NCBI RefSeq assembly: GCF_003991905.1
Contig: NZ_RSCL01000001.1
Coordinates: 1 to 64,000, forward strand
Reading direction: 5' to 3'
DNA length: 64,000 nucleotides
From: Dulcicalothrix desertica PCC 7102
GTDB taxonomy: Bacteria > Cyanobacteriota > Cyanobacteriia > Cyanobacteriales > Nostocaceae
Shown: positions 55,293 through 64,000 of the stretch, in pieces
Layout: every line of letters begins with the position of its first letter
Numbering within the stretch: the stretch's first letter is position 1
Made by a program: the position numbers and the translations under genes
Notes under the pieces: generated by a model
The model's input: only the letters and a program-made list of their open reading frames with translations
Told to the model about the DNA's origin: nothing
The model's database searches: none

Positions 55293-55677
55293 AGGCGCCG
55301 AGCGTTGATTTTCCTAGAGGATATATAGATATAGAACTTATCCTCTAGGAATTTTAGGCGCCGCGCGTTGATTTTCCTAGAGGATATATAGATATAGAAC
55401 TTATCCTCTAGGAATTTTGGGTGCCGCGCGTTGATTTTCCTAGAGGATATATAGATATAGAATTTATCCTCTAGGAATTTTAGGCGCCGCGCGTTAATTT
55501 TCCTAGAGGATATATAGATATAGAATTTATCCTCTAGGAATTTTAGGCGCCGCGCGTTGATTTTCCTAGAGGATATATAGATATAGAATTTATCCTTTAG
55601 GAATTTTGGGTGCCGAGCGTTAATTTTCCTAGAGGATATATAGATATAGAACTTATCCTCTAGGAATTTTAGGCGCC
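55293..55677. repeat. Six tandem 63-bp units, each a hairpin, with GGCGCC between
   Basis: Units start at 55293 and repeat exactly every 63 bp to 55670, ending in a seventh partial AGGCGCC. Each has an inverted repeat TTCCTAGAGGATA / TATCCTCTAGGAA (13 bp) around a 15-base loop TATAGATATAGAACT, then ATTTTAGGCGCCGCGCGTTG. Copies differ by a few bases (GGGTGCC for AGGCGCC in units 3 and 6; GAATTTATC for GAACTTATC in others). Diverged relatives lie at 10619-10715. Confidence 0.95.
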
Positions 55678-55913
55678 ATTGTGATTCTTCTCATTTTAAT
55701 AGTACCTATGTTTATCAATACGTATAGATATGTAGTGTAACTGTTACATTTGTCTTGGTGGATATCAGTAGTTACTTAAATAAAGTTCAATGAATTTACA
55801 TATAAAATTGCGAGTTTATTAATTTTCTGTGAAAAAAATAAATATTTTAGTGAGGATAGATTGATACTCGCATAGGAGCAAGGTTAAGCTGGTGACAAGG
55901 AGAAAGAGGACTG

Positions 55914-57272
55914 TTGGTCTTGGGTAGCATAATGACCGTTAATAGCTTGCCACATGGTCAGGGTAATCGACATCTTCCAAAATCGAAGGACAAACGCATT
56001 AAATTACAGAACGTCCAAGAAAAAATGTACAGTTTTTTACTGCGAATTGTAAAAAGCTGGCAACCAGAGGAAGTTCTACGAGTTTTTAAGCGTTCTTTTA
56101 TCGATTGCCTGGACTCAGAAGCCTCAAAGTCTTCTTTGGGGCTATATATCGTTTTTTTAGAACATTCAGAGCAGGAGTTTCGCAATACTATTAAGCGCTG
56201 CTGCTATATTTTGATTAATAACTGGGAAAGTACTAGAAGAAACAAATATATTCGTGAGTTGGTTGAGTTAATAGGTAACTATAAACTTCAGGTTACGCCT
56301 AATACTCCTTCTAAAATTAAAATAGCTCGAACTTGGTTAGATAATTTTCTTAAAAGTACAGATTATCAAGAGTTACAGCTATTTGCTCATCGTCATGATG
56401 AACAAGTGAAGGGACATTGGGTTAATCGTTATAGTTCATATTTACTACTAGCTCAATCTTTGAACGAAGATAATCCTAAAGAGCAGAAAGAAGCTGCTAG
56501 GAAACTTTCTAAGGTTTTGAAAGAAAAGTATAAGTTTGAGCTAGCAATGTATATCGCGCGCTCACAATCACAAGCATGTGTGCCGACAAGCTCAATTACT
56601 ACACGCTATCGAAATCCCAGTATTTTAGGAGATAATGTTCTTAGGTTAATCAAAACTATCGTTTTAAAGAAAGGTGTTTTTAGCTATGAGAATATTGCCA
56701 ATATTTTTATAAAACAAGTTCAAAATCAAAGCTTTTTAGATTTTAAAATTAGTTTACAAAAGTATTTAATTTTTTCGGTTCAACAGCAAGATTTTGTTGA
56801 AACTCTTAAACAGCAACTAGCTGATAAACTTGATTTATGGAAACAAGAATATCACGAACGCACCATCAATAAAGATTTTGTTCTAAGGACTTGTAACAGA
56901 GTAATCGACTGTTTGACTACGGAAAACGGACGCGAACCCTCGACTTTATTCATTATGTTACTTTCTCAAGGAAATCCGCTGACTTTAGTGGTTGTGCTAC
57001 TTAAGATAGTTTTAATTTCCAAAAATTCACGTAATCATTTAGATATGAAAATTGCTGATTTAATTCGTTATTATGATAAATATCCAGAAGACGAATGTAA
57101 ATGGGTAATTAATTTTATCGAAATTTTTAATATTACATTTGCTATTTACGCTGAAAACGTTGAATACAACTTAATCATGATGGAACAAGAAAAAGCAGTC
57201 CATGAGAATGAGAATAAAAATCAAAATAACGACTTAGACGCTTACCGAGTGTTTTCCCAGTTAAAAGCTTAA
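55914..57272 (+). CDS. Hypothetical helical protein
   Basis: 452 residues from TTG at 55914 (AGAGGA just upstream) or 446 from ATG at 55932. Almost entirely alpha-helical and Lys/Glu-rich (KEQKEAARKLSKVLKEKYKF). An N-terminal region EEVLRVFKRSFIDCLDSEAS and repeated short helices. It resembles cyanobacterial hypothetical proteins but I know of no function. Its stop overlaps that of the convergent gene (57269-57272). Confidence 0.6.
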   Translation: MVLGSIMTVNSLPHGQGNRHLPKSKDKRIKLQNVQEKMYSFLLRIVKSWQPEEVLRVFKRSFIDCLDSEASKSSLGLYIVFLEHSEQEFRNTIKRCCYILINNWESTRRNKYIRELVELIGNYKLQVTPNTPSKIKIARTWLDNFLKSTDYQELQLFAHRHDEQVKGHWVNRYSSYLLLAQSLNEDNPKEQKEAARKLSKVLKEKYKFELAMYIARSQSQACVPTSSITTRYRNPSILGDNVLRLIKTIVLKKGVFSYENIANIFIKQVQNQSFLDFKISLQKYLIFSVQQQDFVETLKQQLADKLDLWKQEYHERTINKDFVLRTCNRVIDCLTTENGREPSTLFIMLLSQGNPLTLVVVLLKIVLISKNSRNHLDMKIADLIRYYDKYPEDECKWVINFIEIFNITFAIYAENVEYNLIMMEQEKAVHENENKNQNNDLDAYRVFSQLKA

Positions 57273-58219
57273 AAGTTAATGGTTAATCGCTCATCTGCAA
57301 ACGCGAGTGCTGCACCTGCGCTTTCAGCGAAAATGCTGATTAAGCGGTATAAAGCAGCTGCGCTAATTACTAAGGCGCTAGGGAAGTGATACTGTAATAT
57401 AACAATCGCTGTTGCTTCAAAAACTCCTAAACCACCTGGGGCGCCAGGTGTAATCAATCCGAGCAACCAAGCAAGACTAAATGCGCTCAAGAGTATGGGA
57501 AGCTGATGTAACTGTACAGGGGCAAGTGCAAATACAGTTAAAATAAATCCTGAAGCACGCAATACTAAAAAAGTAAGTTCTCCTAATAACGGCTTTAAAG
57601 GATAGCGTTCTAAACGTAAACTTGTGGTAGATTCCGAGGATTCTTCGGTAGAACCAGTTTTTTTATTCTTTAACTTCAGCTTTTGTAGAAAACTTAAAAT
57701 CGGATTGAGAAAGCGGGGATGGAAAATACAAAGCACTACTATTAACAAAAGCACTTGCATAATTTGCACAATTGTGTTGTCTGTTAATGCGGTAAACTGG
57801 TTGCCGAATAAAACAATCACTACTGTTGCTGCTGCTGCCATTAATAATGGTTCGAGTAAAACGCTTAATGTCGCAACCCCTGTAGGTACTTGCGCTTTTT
57901 TGGCTGCAACAATTCTTCCCCAGTGATGCCAAACGTTACCTGGTAAATATTTCGCAATGTTAGTTTTGAGGTAAACTTGGATAAAATCGAAAGTTGGCAC
58001 AGGCGCCTTTAATTCTCTTAACACCCAAGTCCATACCAAACCTGCCCAAGTATGTGCTAGTAAAGTTACACCAGTGGCAATACTAAGAATAGCCCATCCG
58101 GCTTCATCAATTTGAATCGCCACTACTGAGTACCAATTATCTTTCAAGGCTTTTGCCAAAAAAAATAACGTTCCACCCAAAATTAACCAGCGCAGTATCC
58201 GCTTGAACATCGACATCAT
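57269..58219 (-). CDS. LPG synthase/flippase-family (UPF0104) membrane protein
   Basis: 316 residues, about 7-8 transmembrane helices: LILGGTLFFLAKALKDNWYS at the start, NIAKYLPGNVWHHWGRI, and GLITPGAPGGLGVFEATAIV, the UPF0104 signature (PGGLGVFE) of the lysylphosphatidylglycerol-synthase transmembrane family. No C-terminal synthase domain is present, so it is the flippase-like part only; lipid substrate unknown. Confidence 0.8.
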   Translation of the reverse strand: MMSMFKRILRWLILGGTLFFLAKALKDNWYSVVAIQIDEAGWAILSIATGVTLLAHTWAGLVWTWVLRELKAPVPTFDFIQVYLKTNIAKYLPGNVWHHWGRIVAAKKAQVPTGVATLSVLLEPLLMAAAATVVIVLFGNQFTALTDNTIVQIMQVLLLIVVLCIFHPRFLNPILSFLQKLKLKNKKTGSTEESSESTTSLRLERYPLKPLLGELTFLVLRASGFILTVFALAPVQLHQLPILLSAFSLAWLLGLITPGAPGGLGVFEATAIVILQYHFPSALVISAAALYRLISIFAESAGAALAFADERLTINF

Positions 58220-58643
58220 TGTTTTTATAGCATTGTAGTAGGGCGGGTTGACAAATATCTTGCAATAAGCGCGTTCCTATCTTGTAAACCCGCCTTTACA
58301 AGTAGATGCAATGTTATATAAAAAAGTTCATTGATTGTAAAAAAAATTAAAATTCTACTTATTCAGATTCATCACAATTTTCTTGAGAACTACTGTATCA
58401 AACAAATACGAGTAGGATATTTACTAAATAATTAAACTAGCTTATATCCCTCTTGAGTTATAGCATATCACTCTCAAGATTAATAATTACTAGTCTTTTG
58501 TTAGAGGACAACGACTCTTTAATCTTTCTATATTGTGAATTGTTGTTGTCTTGCTGATCGCATTCATGACCACAACCGACGTGTGGAAATTGCTGCGCGT
58601 CCGAATTGCTATACAAATTAATCTTGAATCCCAGGAGGGCTAA
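58220..58643. other. Intergenic region, no gene seen
   Basis: AT-rich divergent spacer. GGGCGGGTT / AACCCGCC arms at about 58241-58292 form a repeat hairpin close to the membrane-protein start. Promoters for the exported-protein genes to the right must lie here. Confidence 0.4.
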
Positions 58644-59159
58644 GTGAAAGCCTTATTTTCTAGTATCAAGCTAGTAAGCTTACGTAAAATTGTAACTGCT
58701 ACCCTATTTGCAGTTTTGTTGATGATAACAACTGCCTGTGCATCAGCAGATACACAAGCTGCCAATCCAAATAGCCAACCAGTACAAATGGGTGGCGCCA
58801 ATAATCCTTACAAGGGTGGTGGGGATAAATTTACAAGAAATGAAAAGGGTAACGAAAAAGCGAGCTTGAATACTACACAACGAGTAGCAACTCGCGAAAC
58901 CGAAATGTTATATCCAGGTGCGGAAACTCCAGCGGGTCGCGCTCAAAAAGAGGCTGAAATGCCCATCATCACCGAAAAAGATTTTCAACCAAAACCAGGT
59001 GGTTTAATTCAACGCTCTGAAGGTGTTGGTGAACGGCTTAAAGACCGAGTTGAAACAGTAACTGAATCAGTTAAAGATGCATCAGCGTTTTTAAAAGATA
59101 AGGCGGATGAAGCATCTGCTCGACCTGAGCTACAAAAAAATCCTGCTGTTGGCAAATAA
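58644..59159 (+). CDS. Exported lipoprotein-like LEA-type protein
   Basis: 171 residues; GTG start with AGGAGG upstream. N-terminal signal VTATLFAVLLMITTACASA with a lipobox-like TAC(A). The mature part is polar and disordered, ending in charged helical KDRVETVTESVKDASAFLKD, LEA-like. It is followed 72 bp later by a similar exported protein. Confidence 0.65.
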   Translation: MKALFSSIKLVSLRKIVTATLFAVLLMITTACASADTQAANPNSQPVQMGGANNPYKGGGDKFTRNEKGNEKASLNTTQRVATRETEMLYPGAETPAGRAQKEAEMPIITEKDFQPKPGGLIQRSEGVGERLKDRVETVTESVKDASAFLKDKADEASARPELQKNPAVGK

Positions 59160-59231
59160 AAGCGCGATTCGCTTAAAGGTAAAAATTTATCCCAAATCAA
59201 TCAGAAACTTAAATAGAGAGGAGCAGTAGTA

Positions 59232-59792
59232 ATGAAAAACTTGCGTCCGTTAAAGGCTTTAGCTGTTGTAGTATTAGGCTTGTTCTTGTTTTTTTCAAGC
59301 GTCAGTACTTCCCTAGCTGCTACATTAAAGCCTAATGCCGGAGAAAAATCTGAATATTATGCACCAAAAGATACAGGTGCTATTAACGATTACGAAGGCG
59401 GAATGAATAACTTTAGCGATAGAGATTCACGCGCACTTGGTAGCATCGAATCTCGTGCTGAAGCACTTAAGCGTCAAGCAGAAGAAAATATTAAGAAAAG
59501 TTCATCTAACGTTGCCAAAAATGCAAGTCGCGTTGCAAGAGATAGCGACAAATTAGGAGAAAACGTTCAAGAAAAAGCTGAGTCTGTTAAAGATAAATTA
59601 CAGGACGAAGCAGACAGTTTCGGTAAGTCTACCAAGAAGGGCTTGAGAAACATCAAGAACAATGCACAAGATGCTCCTGGCTATGCAGCAGACCAAACTG
59701 AAAAAACAATTGGAAATCCAATTGAAGGCATTAAGCAAGCAGGCAAAGATGAAACTGAAACAGTAAAGCGCGGTTTTAAGGAATCTAAGTAA
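59232..59792 (+). CDS. Exported LEA/apolipoprotein-like protein
   Basis: 186 residues. GAGAGGAG ribosome site, signal peptide 1-30 (ALAVVVLGLFLFFSSVSTSL, cleavage after AA), then a highly charged amphipathic helix region (about 70-180) with 11-mer-like VAKNASRVARDSDKLGENVQ. Probably a periplasmic stress protein, same unit as the gene before it. Function is inference from composition. Confidence 0.65.
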   Translation: MKNLRPLKALAVVVLGLFLFFSSVSTSLAATLKPNAGEKSEYYAPKDTGAINDYEGGMNNFSDRDSRALGSIESRAEALKRQAEENIKKSSSNVAKNASRVARDSDKLGENVQEKAESVKDKLQDEADSFGKSTKKGLRNIKNNAQDAPGYAADQTEKTIGNPIEGIKQAGKDETETVKRGFKESK

Positions 59793-59861
59793 AAACGGAT
59801 ATAATATAATCCCAATTATCCCCCTTAAATAGGGGGAATTTGCATTATAGGGGGTTGGGGA

Positions 59862-61163
59862 TCAATTATCCTTATTGTTTTGATACCAACTTTGTAAAGC
59901 TAGACGTTGAATTTGGCGCCAAGGTATGTTATATTTTCTTGCCAAAGAAGCACAATCTTCGTATTCGGGTTGAACATTCGTCACTACTTTATTTGTCGCT
60001 TCTCCAAGCCATGCAATTTTTACAGATACAGTTCCATAATTAGTTTCAACCGTTTCAATTTGTCGTTGCAGTGTAGTACGTTGCTGCGTCGAACAACGAA
60101 TTCCTAAAGTTGTAGTTTCGCGAAATAAAATTTCTTGAATTTGCTGTATTTTTTCCTGCCTCGAAATTACAGTTAATAAAATTCCTGGACGTGATTTTTT
60201 CATACCGATGGACTGCGTAAATACATCTAATGCACCAGCAGTCAATAATTCATCGTACAAATAACCTATAGCTTGCGGGTTTAAATCATCGACTTGTGTT
60301 TCAAGAACAGAAACTGTTTCAATGTAAGGACTGCTATTCGATGATAGAATATTTGGATTGGTATTTGGATTAGAATTTGGTTCTGAGTCTGAATGACCTA
60401 ACCAAGCCTGCAAAACATTTGATATAGATAAATTTAAACTTCCAGCCCCTAGTCCAACTTGCGTCATGACCATTGCTGGAGCAGCGCCAAATTGTTTTGC
60501 TAAAGTCGTTACTATCGCTGCACCAGTTGGCGTTACTAATTCTTTCTCAATACCATTACTATAAACAGGTACTCCGCGCGCCTCCCATAACTTTAATACC
60601 GCAGGAACAGGAACCGCCATTACTCCATGTGCTGCTTTCACAGTTCCACCACCAGTTGGCAATGCTGAACAATAAAGTAAAGGTAAACCATCTTCATTAT
60701 TATCAATACCTAACCAATCTAAACCCAAACAAGTGCCTACAATATCAACTATCGCATCGACGGCGCCAACTTCATGAAAATGTACTTGTTCTGGTGCCAC
60801 ACCATGTACTGCACCCTCCGCAACCGCTAACTGCCGAAACACCGCTAAACTCCATACTTCTGCACGCGCTGGTAACTGTGCCTTCAAAATCATCGCCTCT
60901 ATTTCTGGCAAATGGCGCCCATGATGATGATGATGGTGATGATGATGCCCATGATGTTGTCCCACCAAATTTACATGAACTTTTGTTGCTTCTTGGCTGT
61001 GGCGGTGGACTAATTCAGCGGTAATAGTATACTCGTTCTCAATTCCTAAAGAATTAAGCTTTTCTGTCAAATATTCAACTGGGACACCCAAACTTACCAA
61101 GGCGCCTAGACACATATCGCCTGAAATACCCGTCGGACATTGAAGATAAACAACTTTACTCAT
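59862..61163 (-). CDS. larC: Nickel-pincer cofactor biosynthesis protein LarC
   Basis: 433 residues. It begins VYLQCPTGISGDMCLGALVS, contains a His-rich metal-binding run (residues about 71-85), HFHEVGAVDAIVDIVGTCLG, TPTGAAI and QVDDLNPQAIGYLYDELL. LarC inserts Ni into the pincer cofactor used by lactate racemase and related enzymes. LarB, LarE and the apo-enzyme are not in the window. Divergent from the Sua5/YciO gene, 44 bp apart. Confidence 0.93.
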   Translation of the reverse strand: MSKVVYLQCPTGISGDMCLGALVSLGVPVEYLTEKLNSLGIENEYTITAELVHRHSQEATKVHVNLVGQHHGHHHHHHHHHGRHLPEIEAMILKAQLPARAEVWSLAVFRQLAVAEGAVHGVAPEQVHFHEVGAVDAIVDIVGTCLGLDWLGIDNNEDGLPLLYCSALPTGGGTVKAAHGVMAVPVPAVLKLWEARGVPVYSNGIEKELVTPTGAAIVTTLAKQFGAAPAMVMTQVGLGAGSLNLSISNVLQAWLGHSDSEPNSNPNTNPNILSSNSSPYIETVSVLETQVDDLNPQAIGYLYDELLTAGALDVFTQSIGMKKSRPGILLTVISRQEKIQQIQEILFRETTTLGIRCSTQQRTTLQRQIETVETNYGTVSVKIAWLGEATNKVVTNVQPEYEDCASLARKYNIPWRQIQRLALQSWYQNNKDN

Positions 61164-61207
61164 ATTAATAATAGTAAATGACTAGTGGTTAACGGCGACT
61201 CCAATCT

Positions 61208-61861
61208 ATGACAAAAATTTTTTCAATCCATCCTGAAAATCCCCAAACCCGTGGAATAGAACAAATACAAGCAGAACTGAGGCGTGGTGCAGTAATGCTG
61301 TATCCTACTGATACAGTTTATGCCATAGGTTGTGACTTGAATGCTAAATCAGCGGTGGAACGAGTTCGACAAATAAAGCAGCTAGCAAATAACAAACCTT
61401 TAACGTTTTTATGTTCCTCGCTTTCAGATATAGCCACATACGCTTTTGTTAGCGATAACGCTTACCGAACTATGAAGCGCTTGATTCCTGGGCCATACAC
61501 ATTTTTGTTACCTGCCACTAAACTAGTACCTAAATTAGTACAAAATCCGAAACGCAAAACTACTGGCATTCGAGTACCCAATCATAATGTGTGCTTAGCT
61601 TTATTGTCAGCTTTGGGGAATCCCATAATCTCAACGAGCGCGCACTTGCCAACCGAGAATGGTATTGATACAGATTTTGATACAAATTTTAAACTTGGTA
61701 TTACACAAGCAGAATTATTTGACCGTTTGGATGATTTTGTTGATGTAATCGTCGATACAGGCGAGGCACCAACCAACAATACATCCACAATTTTAGACCT
61801 AACAGGGGATGAAGCAGTTTTAGTCCGTCAGGGTCTGGGTATTGTTGATTTTTATTCCTAA
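61208..61861 (+). CDS. Sua5/YciO/YrdC-family protein
   Basis: 217 residues of the YrdC-like fold: LRRGAVMLYPTDTVYAIGCD, RVRQIKQLANNKPLTFLCSS, GPYTFLLPAT and KTTGIRVPNH. These make L-threonylcarbamoyl-adenylate for tRNA t6A (TsaC) in the main branch. The length and lack of a Sua5 C-domain fit TsaC or YciO; the exact paralog cannot be fixed. Confidence 0.85.
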   Translation: MTKIFSIHPENPQTRGIEQIQAELRRGAVMLYPTDTVYAIGCDLNAKSAVERVRQIKQLANNKPLTFLCSSLSDIATYAFVSDNAYRTMKRLIPGPYTFLLPATKLVPKLVQNPKRKTTGIRVPNHNVCLALLSALGNPIISTSAHLPTENGIDTDFDTNFKLGITQAELFDRLDDFVDVIVDTGEAPTNNTSTILDLTGDEAVLVRQGLGIVDFYS

Positions 61862-62149
61862 AACAAAAAGTCGTGTTTGGCGCCACTTTTAAAAGTGTCA
61901 CACTCTCTCCACTAAAAATAGACAGATGTAGAGGGTGGTCGAAGTCTTGCAGTATAAGCGTTTGAGACCATAATAGCTATTGTCGGGCGCCCATGTGCCA
62001 GTCGCAGTGTGGCATTTCAAAGAAACCGACACAAGTAGATACCCGTAACTTTTTTTAATTCTATACAGTCATAGATGTGAGCGGTTAAAAAGCAATCGCC
62101 TAAAATTAGCTCGCACTTGTTACGGTGCTATCTTCCAGGAAAAAAAATC

Positions 62150-63371
62150 ATGAAATCTAACTTCATCAACAACGTCTCAATCGCAAACCAGTCCGCTTCC
62201 GTCGAATTCTCTACTGAATTTACTGCTGTCACAGATAATACGTTAGTCGATTTACTTTGTCAGGAATTACAACCACAAATCAAAGCCTCCGAAGCCTGTG
62301 TTAAATCTGTCTCAGCACGCATTGCACGCGAAGTAGAACGCATTTGCGATAAAAGCTCTCGTATTCAAACTTCCGGAGAAATTAATTCCTGGTTACTAAC
62401 CTTAGCAAAACATCGTATTCAAAAGTGCCTGCATTACTACAAGCTTGGTTCTCAAAGAGGTCGTGTAGAATTACATAGCAGCTTGGGTTCAATGGTATAC
62501 CGCCATATCTCAACTCCTAATGTTCAGCTAGGATTTGACGCACGCTATTAATTTGATTGAAGATTTCTTACAAGCATTTTATATCGAGGCCATCAAAGCT
62601 TTTCGCCGTGAAAATGAACTAGCCGAAAATTACTCACCACGTACCAAGTTACAGTTAGCTGAGTATATGGCATTCACTGAACAATATGCAAAACGCCGAA
62701 TTAACCTACCTGGTGGTTGTAACCAACAATTGATTATTTTACGCGCTCAAGGTTTTAGCCGGCGCCAACCACAAGAAACAACTGTTGACTTTGAAGCAGC
62801 ACTCGAAGGTTCACGTACCGAAGAATCTGAAGCTTACCAACGTAACTCAACTGTACAGCAATTACGCGCACAGTTAGTGTCACAAGGAAACTTTGATCCC
62901 GCTGAAGATTCAGAACGTAACCGTGTTGTTCAAGAACTTATGAGCTACCTCGAAGCGCAAGGTCAAAAAGACTGTATCGATTATTTAACACTCAAACTCC
63001 AAGACTTATCTGCTCCTGAAATAGATCATATTTTAGGTTTAACTAGCCGTCAACGCGACTACTTGCAACAACGCTTTAAATACCACGTTGAAAAATTTGC
63101 TCGTACTCACAATTGGCAACTAGTACATCAGTGGTTGGGTGCGGGTATCGAGCAGAAATTGGGCTTATCTTCGCAGCAGTGGGACAATTTTGTCAGCCAG
63201 CTAACAGAGCAACAGCAACAAATTCTGCAACTAAAAACAGCACTTATTAATGACCAAGTTATTGCTAAAACTGTTAAATGCACACCAAAACAACTGCAAA
63301 AACGCTGGACTCAACTTTTGGAATTAGCATGGACAATTCGTAACGGTCATGCCGAAGCACAAGCTGGTTAA
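62150..63371 (+). pseudogene. HetZ-related protein gene with a frameshift
   Basis: Two overlapping frames (62150-62551 and about 62535-63371) together give one protein of about 407 residues. Frame one ends VQLGFDARY-stop; frame two continues NLIEDFLQAFYIEAIKAFRR with the family's RTKLQLAEYMAFTEQYAKRR, LILRAQGFSRRQP and YLQQRFKYHVEKFARTHNWQ. One extra T near 62548-62552 causes the shift. The C-terminal part resembles a sigma-like HTH region of the HetZ-related family, linked to heterocyst control. ATG at 62150 with CCAGGA upstream. The lesion may be a sequencing error, since both halves are well conserved. Confidence 0.75.
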
Positions 63372-63487
63372 TTGAATTAACTTAACTTCAAGTTATTAAC
63401 TTAGAGTTAAAAATATTTCAAATTAGTTTGTAGCGTTTATTCTAATTCTAAATACGTGAAATTATTACACTTAATCATTAATTATAG

Positions 63488-63523
63488 GAAATCCCGTTCT
63501 ATCGCAGAGCGGGATTTCTTTTT
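63488..63523 (+). terminator. Rho-independent terminator
   Basis: GAAATCCCGTTCT-ATCGC-AGAGCGGGATTTC is followed by TTTTTT, a classic stem plus T-run 117 bp after the HetZ-related gene. Confidence 0.85.
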
Positions 63524-63647
63524 AATATCATCTGTCAAGCTCCCACTCGTCAACATCTCGAAAGGGCGCCAAATTGTTGCCACGTACATTAGAATGAATT
63601 GTATGTGCTTGACAACCTATAGTAAAACTAAGGCAGTATAAAATCAA

Positions 63648-63854
63648 ATGTTTGACGGTTTTTGGGAGAATATTTCCCGTTACCCCCGCTACTTTATTAC
63701 AACCCTTCTTGGCGTTTTACTCAACCTCTTCGCTCCAATGGCGCCATTACTCAAGCGTCCAGTAACTGTAATCGCCTTAATTGGTATCTTAGTAAGCAGC
63801 CTTGTGTTTGTAAGCTTAACATTACGCGCAATGCTCGGCTTAACCCCGGTTTAG
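63648..63854 (+). CDS. DUF751 family membrane protein
   Basis: 68 residues: DGFWENISRYPRYFITTLLG, then two hydrophobic helices (LLNLFAPMAPLL; VTVIALIGILVSSLVFVSLT). DUF751 is a small conserved family of cyanobacteria and plastids (Ycf33-like) with no settled function. It is 74 bp before rbfA, its usual neighbour. Confidence 0.9.
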   Translation: MFDGFWENISRYPRYFITTLLGVLLNLFAPMAPLLKRPVTVIALIGILVSSLVFVSLTLRAMLGLTPV

Positions 63855-63859
63855 TTTAA

Positions 63860-63900
63860 AGTGCTGAGTGCTGAGTGCTGAGTACTGAGTACTGAGTGCT
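63860..63900. repeat. Heptamer tandem repeat (AGTGCTG/AGTACTG)
   Basis: About six consecutive AGT(G/A)CTG units between DUF751 and rbfA, the same family as at 39321-39464. Confidence 0.8.
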
Positions 63901-63928
63901 ATTTTTGATTGAGGAGACTTAAAATATT

Positions 63929-64000
63929 ATGGCTAACAATCGTCGCGTTGAGCGCGTTGCAGAATTGATTAAACGAGAAGTCAGTCAAATGCTGCTTAAC
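63929..64000 (+). CDS. rbfA: Ribosome-binding factor A, 5' end only
   Basis: The first 24 codons (MANNRRVERVAELIKREVSQ...) are the conserved N-terminus of RbfA, a 30S maturation factor; the gene runs off the window. TTGAGGAG lies about 12 bp before the ATG. Confidence 0.9.
   Translation, partial: MANNRRVERVAELIKREVSQMLLN

Larger units (their letters stand above)
55022..55913. other. Intergenic region carrying the 63-bp tandem array
   Basis: Contains the trnL terminator and the six-copy array listed separately. The flanks are AT-rich, with no gene recognised. The right end holds the promoter region of the hypothetical gene at 55914. Confidence 0.5.

Noticed and set aside
55293-55677. Tandem 63-bp array considered as a CRISPR array or a repeat protein (63 = 21 codons)
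   Set aside because: There are no variable spacers between repeats, and stop codons occur within the unit, so neither reading holds.
60473-61024. 183-codon plus-strand frame opposite larC
   Set aside because: The Leu/His/Asp-rich composition, including a long Asp-His run, is the reverse image of LarC's His-rich stretch; LarC is a clear family member.

Overview
The window reads as chromosome of a filamentous, probably heterocyst-forming cyanobacterium (order Nostocales). The basis is a tRNA-Leu(UAA) gene split by a group I intron with heptanucleotide repeats in its variable arm, the conserved ndhL / DUF3007 / trpA block, a CAAD/CURT1-type thylakoid protein, a HetZ-related gene, pentapeptide-repeat proteins, heptamer tandem repeats, and many small palindromic repeats. 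The DNA is AT-rich and full of the palindrome GGCGCC. No rRNA, CRISPR array or intact transposase was seen.

Layout. 0.3-3.9 kb: a membrane-anchored PD-(D/E)XK nuclease-like protein, an alpha/beta hydrolase and infC with a terminator. 4-7.6 kb: a large transporter-HEAT fusion followed by a cyclic-nucleotide-binding protein. 7.9-10.4 kb: a two-gene operon of a HEPN-motif protein and a short Argonaute with an apparently complete DEDN tetrad; this is the best candidate for an undescribed system. It lies beside repeats and decayed genes (DUF1345 and glycosyltransferase remnants, a broken sigma factor). 12-25 kb: signalling genes (an ethylene-receptor-like histidine kinase, a response regulator, a PAS/GAF kinase, a receiver-flavoprotein paired with a CNB-histidine kinase), a bestrophin, CAAD, CsbD and pentapeptide proteins. 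25-35 kb: a lone sugar-ABC permease, DUF3891, several toxin-antitoxin modules (VapBC, HTH/PIN, HicBA), a decayed ATPase, mnmE and a GST. 36.5-50.6 kb: a Ser/Thr kinase, a secreted protein and a tightly packed five-gene minus-strand operon for cell-surface proteins (DUF11, a giant Ig/beta-barrel protein, a beta-helix/OmpA protein and two SdrD-B-like paralogs). 52-64 kb: housekeeping genes (trpA, DUF3007, ndhL, trnL), a six-copy 63-bp hairpin array, an LPG-synthase-like flippase, two LEA-like exported proteins, larC, a Sua5/YciO protein, a frameshifted HetZ-related gene, and DUF751 followed by the start of rbfA.

How it works together: most of the window is core chromosome with little operon structure. 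The clear co-transcribed units are HEPN-Argonaute, HEAT-transporter/CNB, receiver-flavoprotein/CNB-kinase, the toxin-antitoxin pairs, the surface operon, and ndhL-DUF3007-trpA. Function calls come from reading motifs by eye without database searches. Pseudogene and frameshift calls could also reflect sequencing errors.
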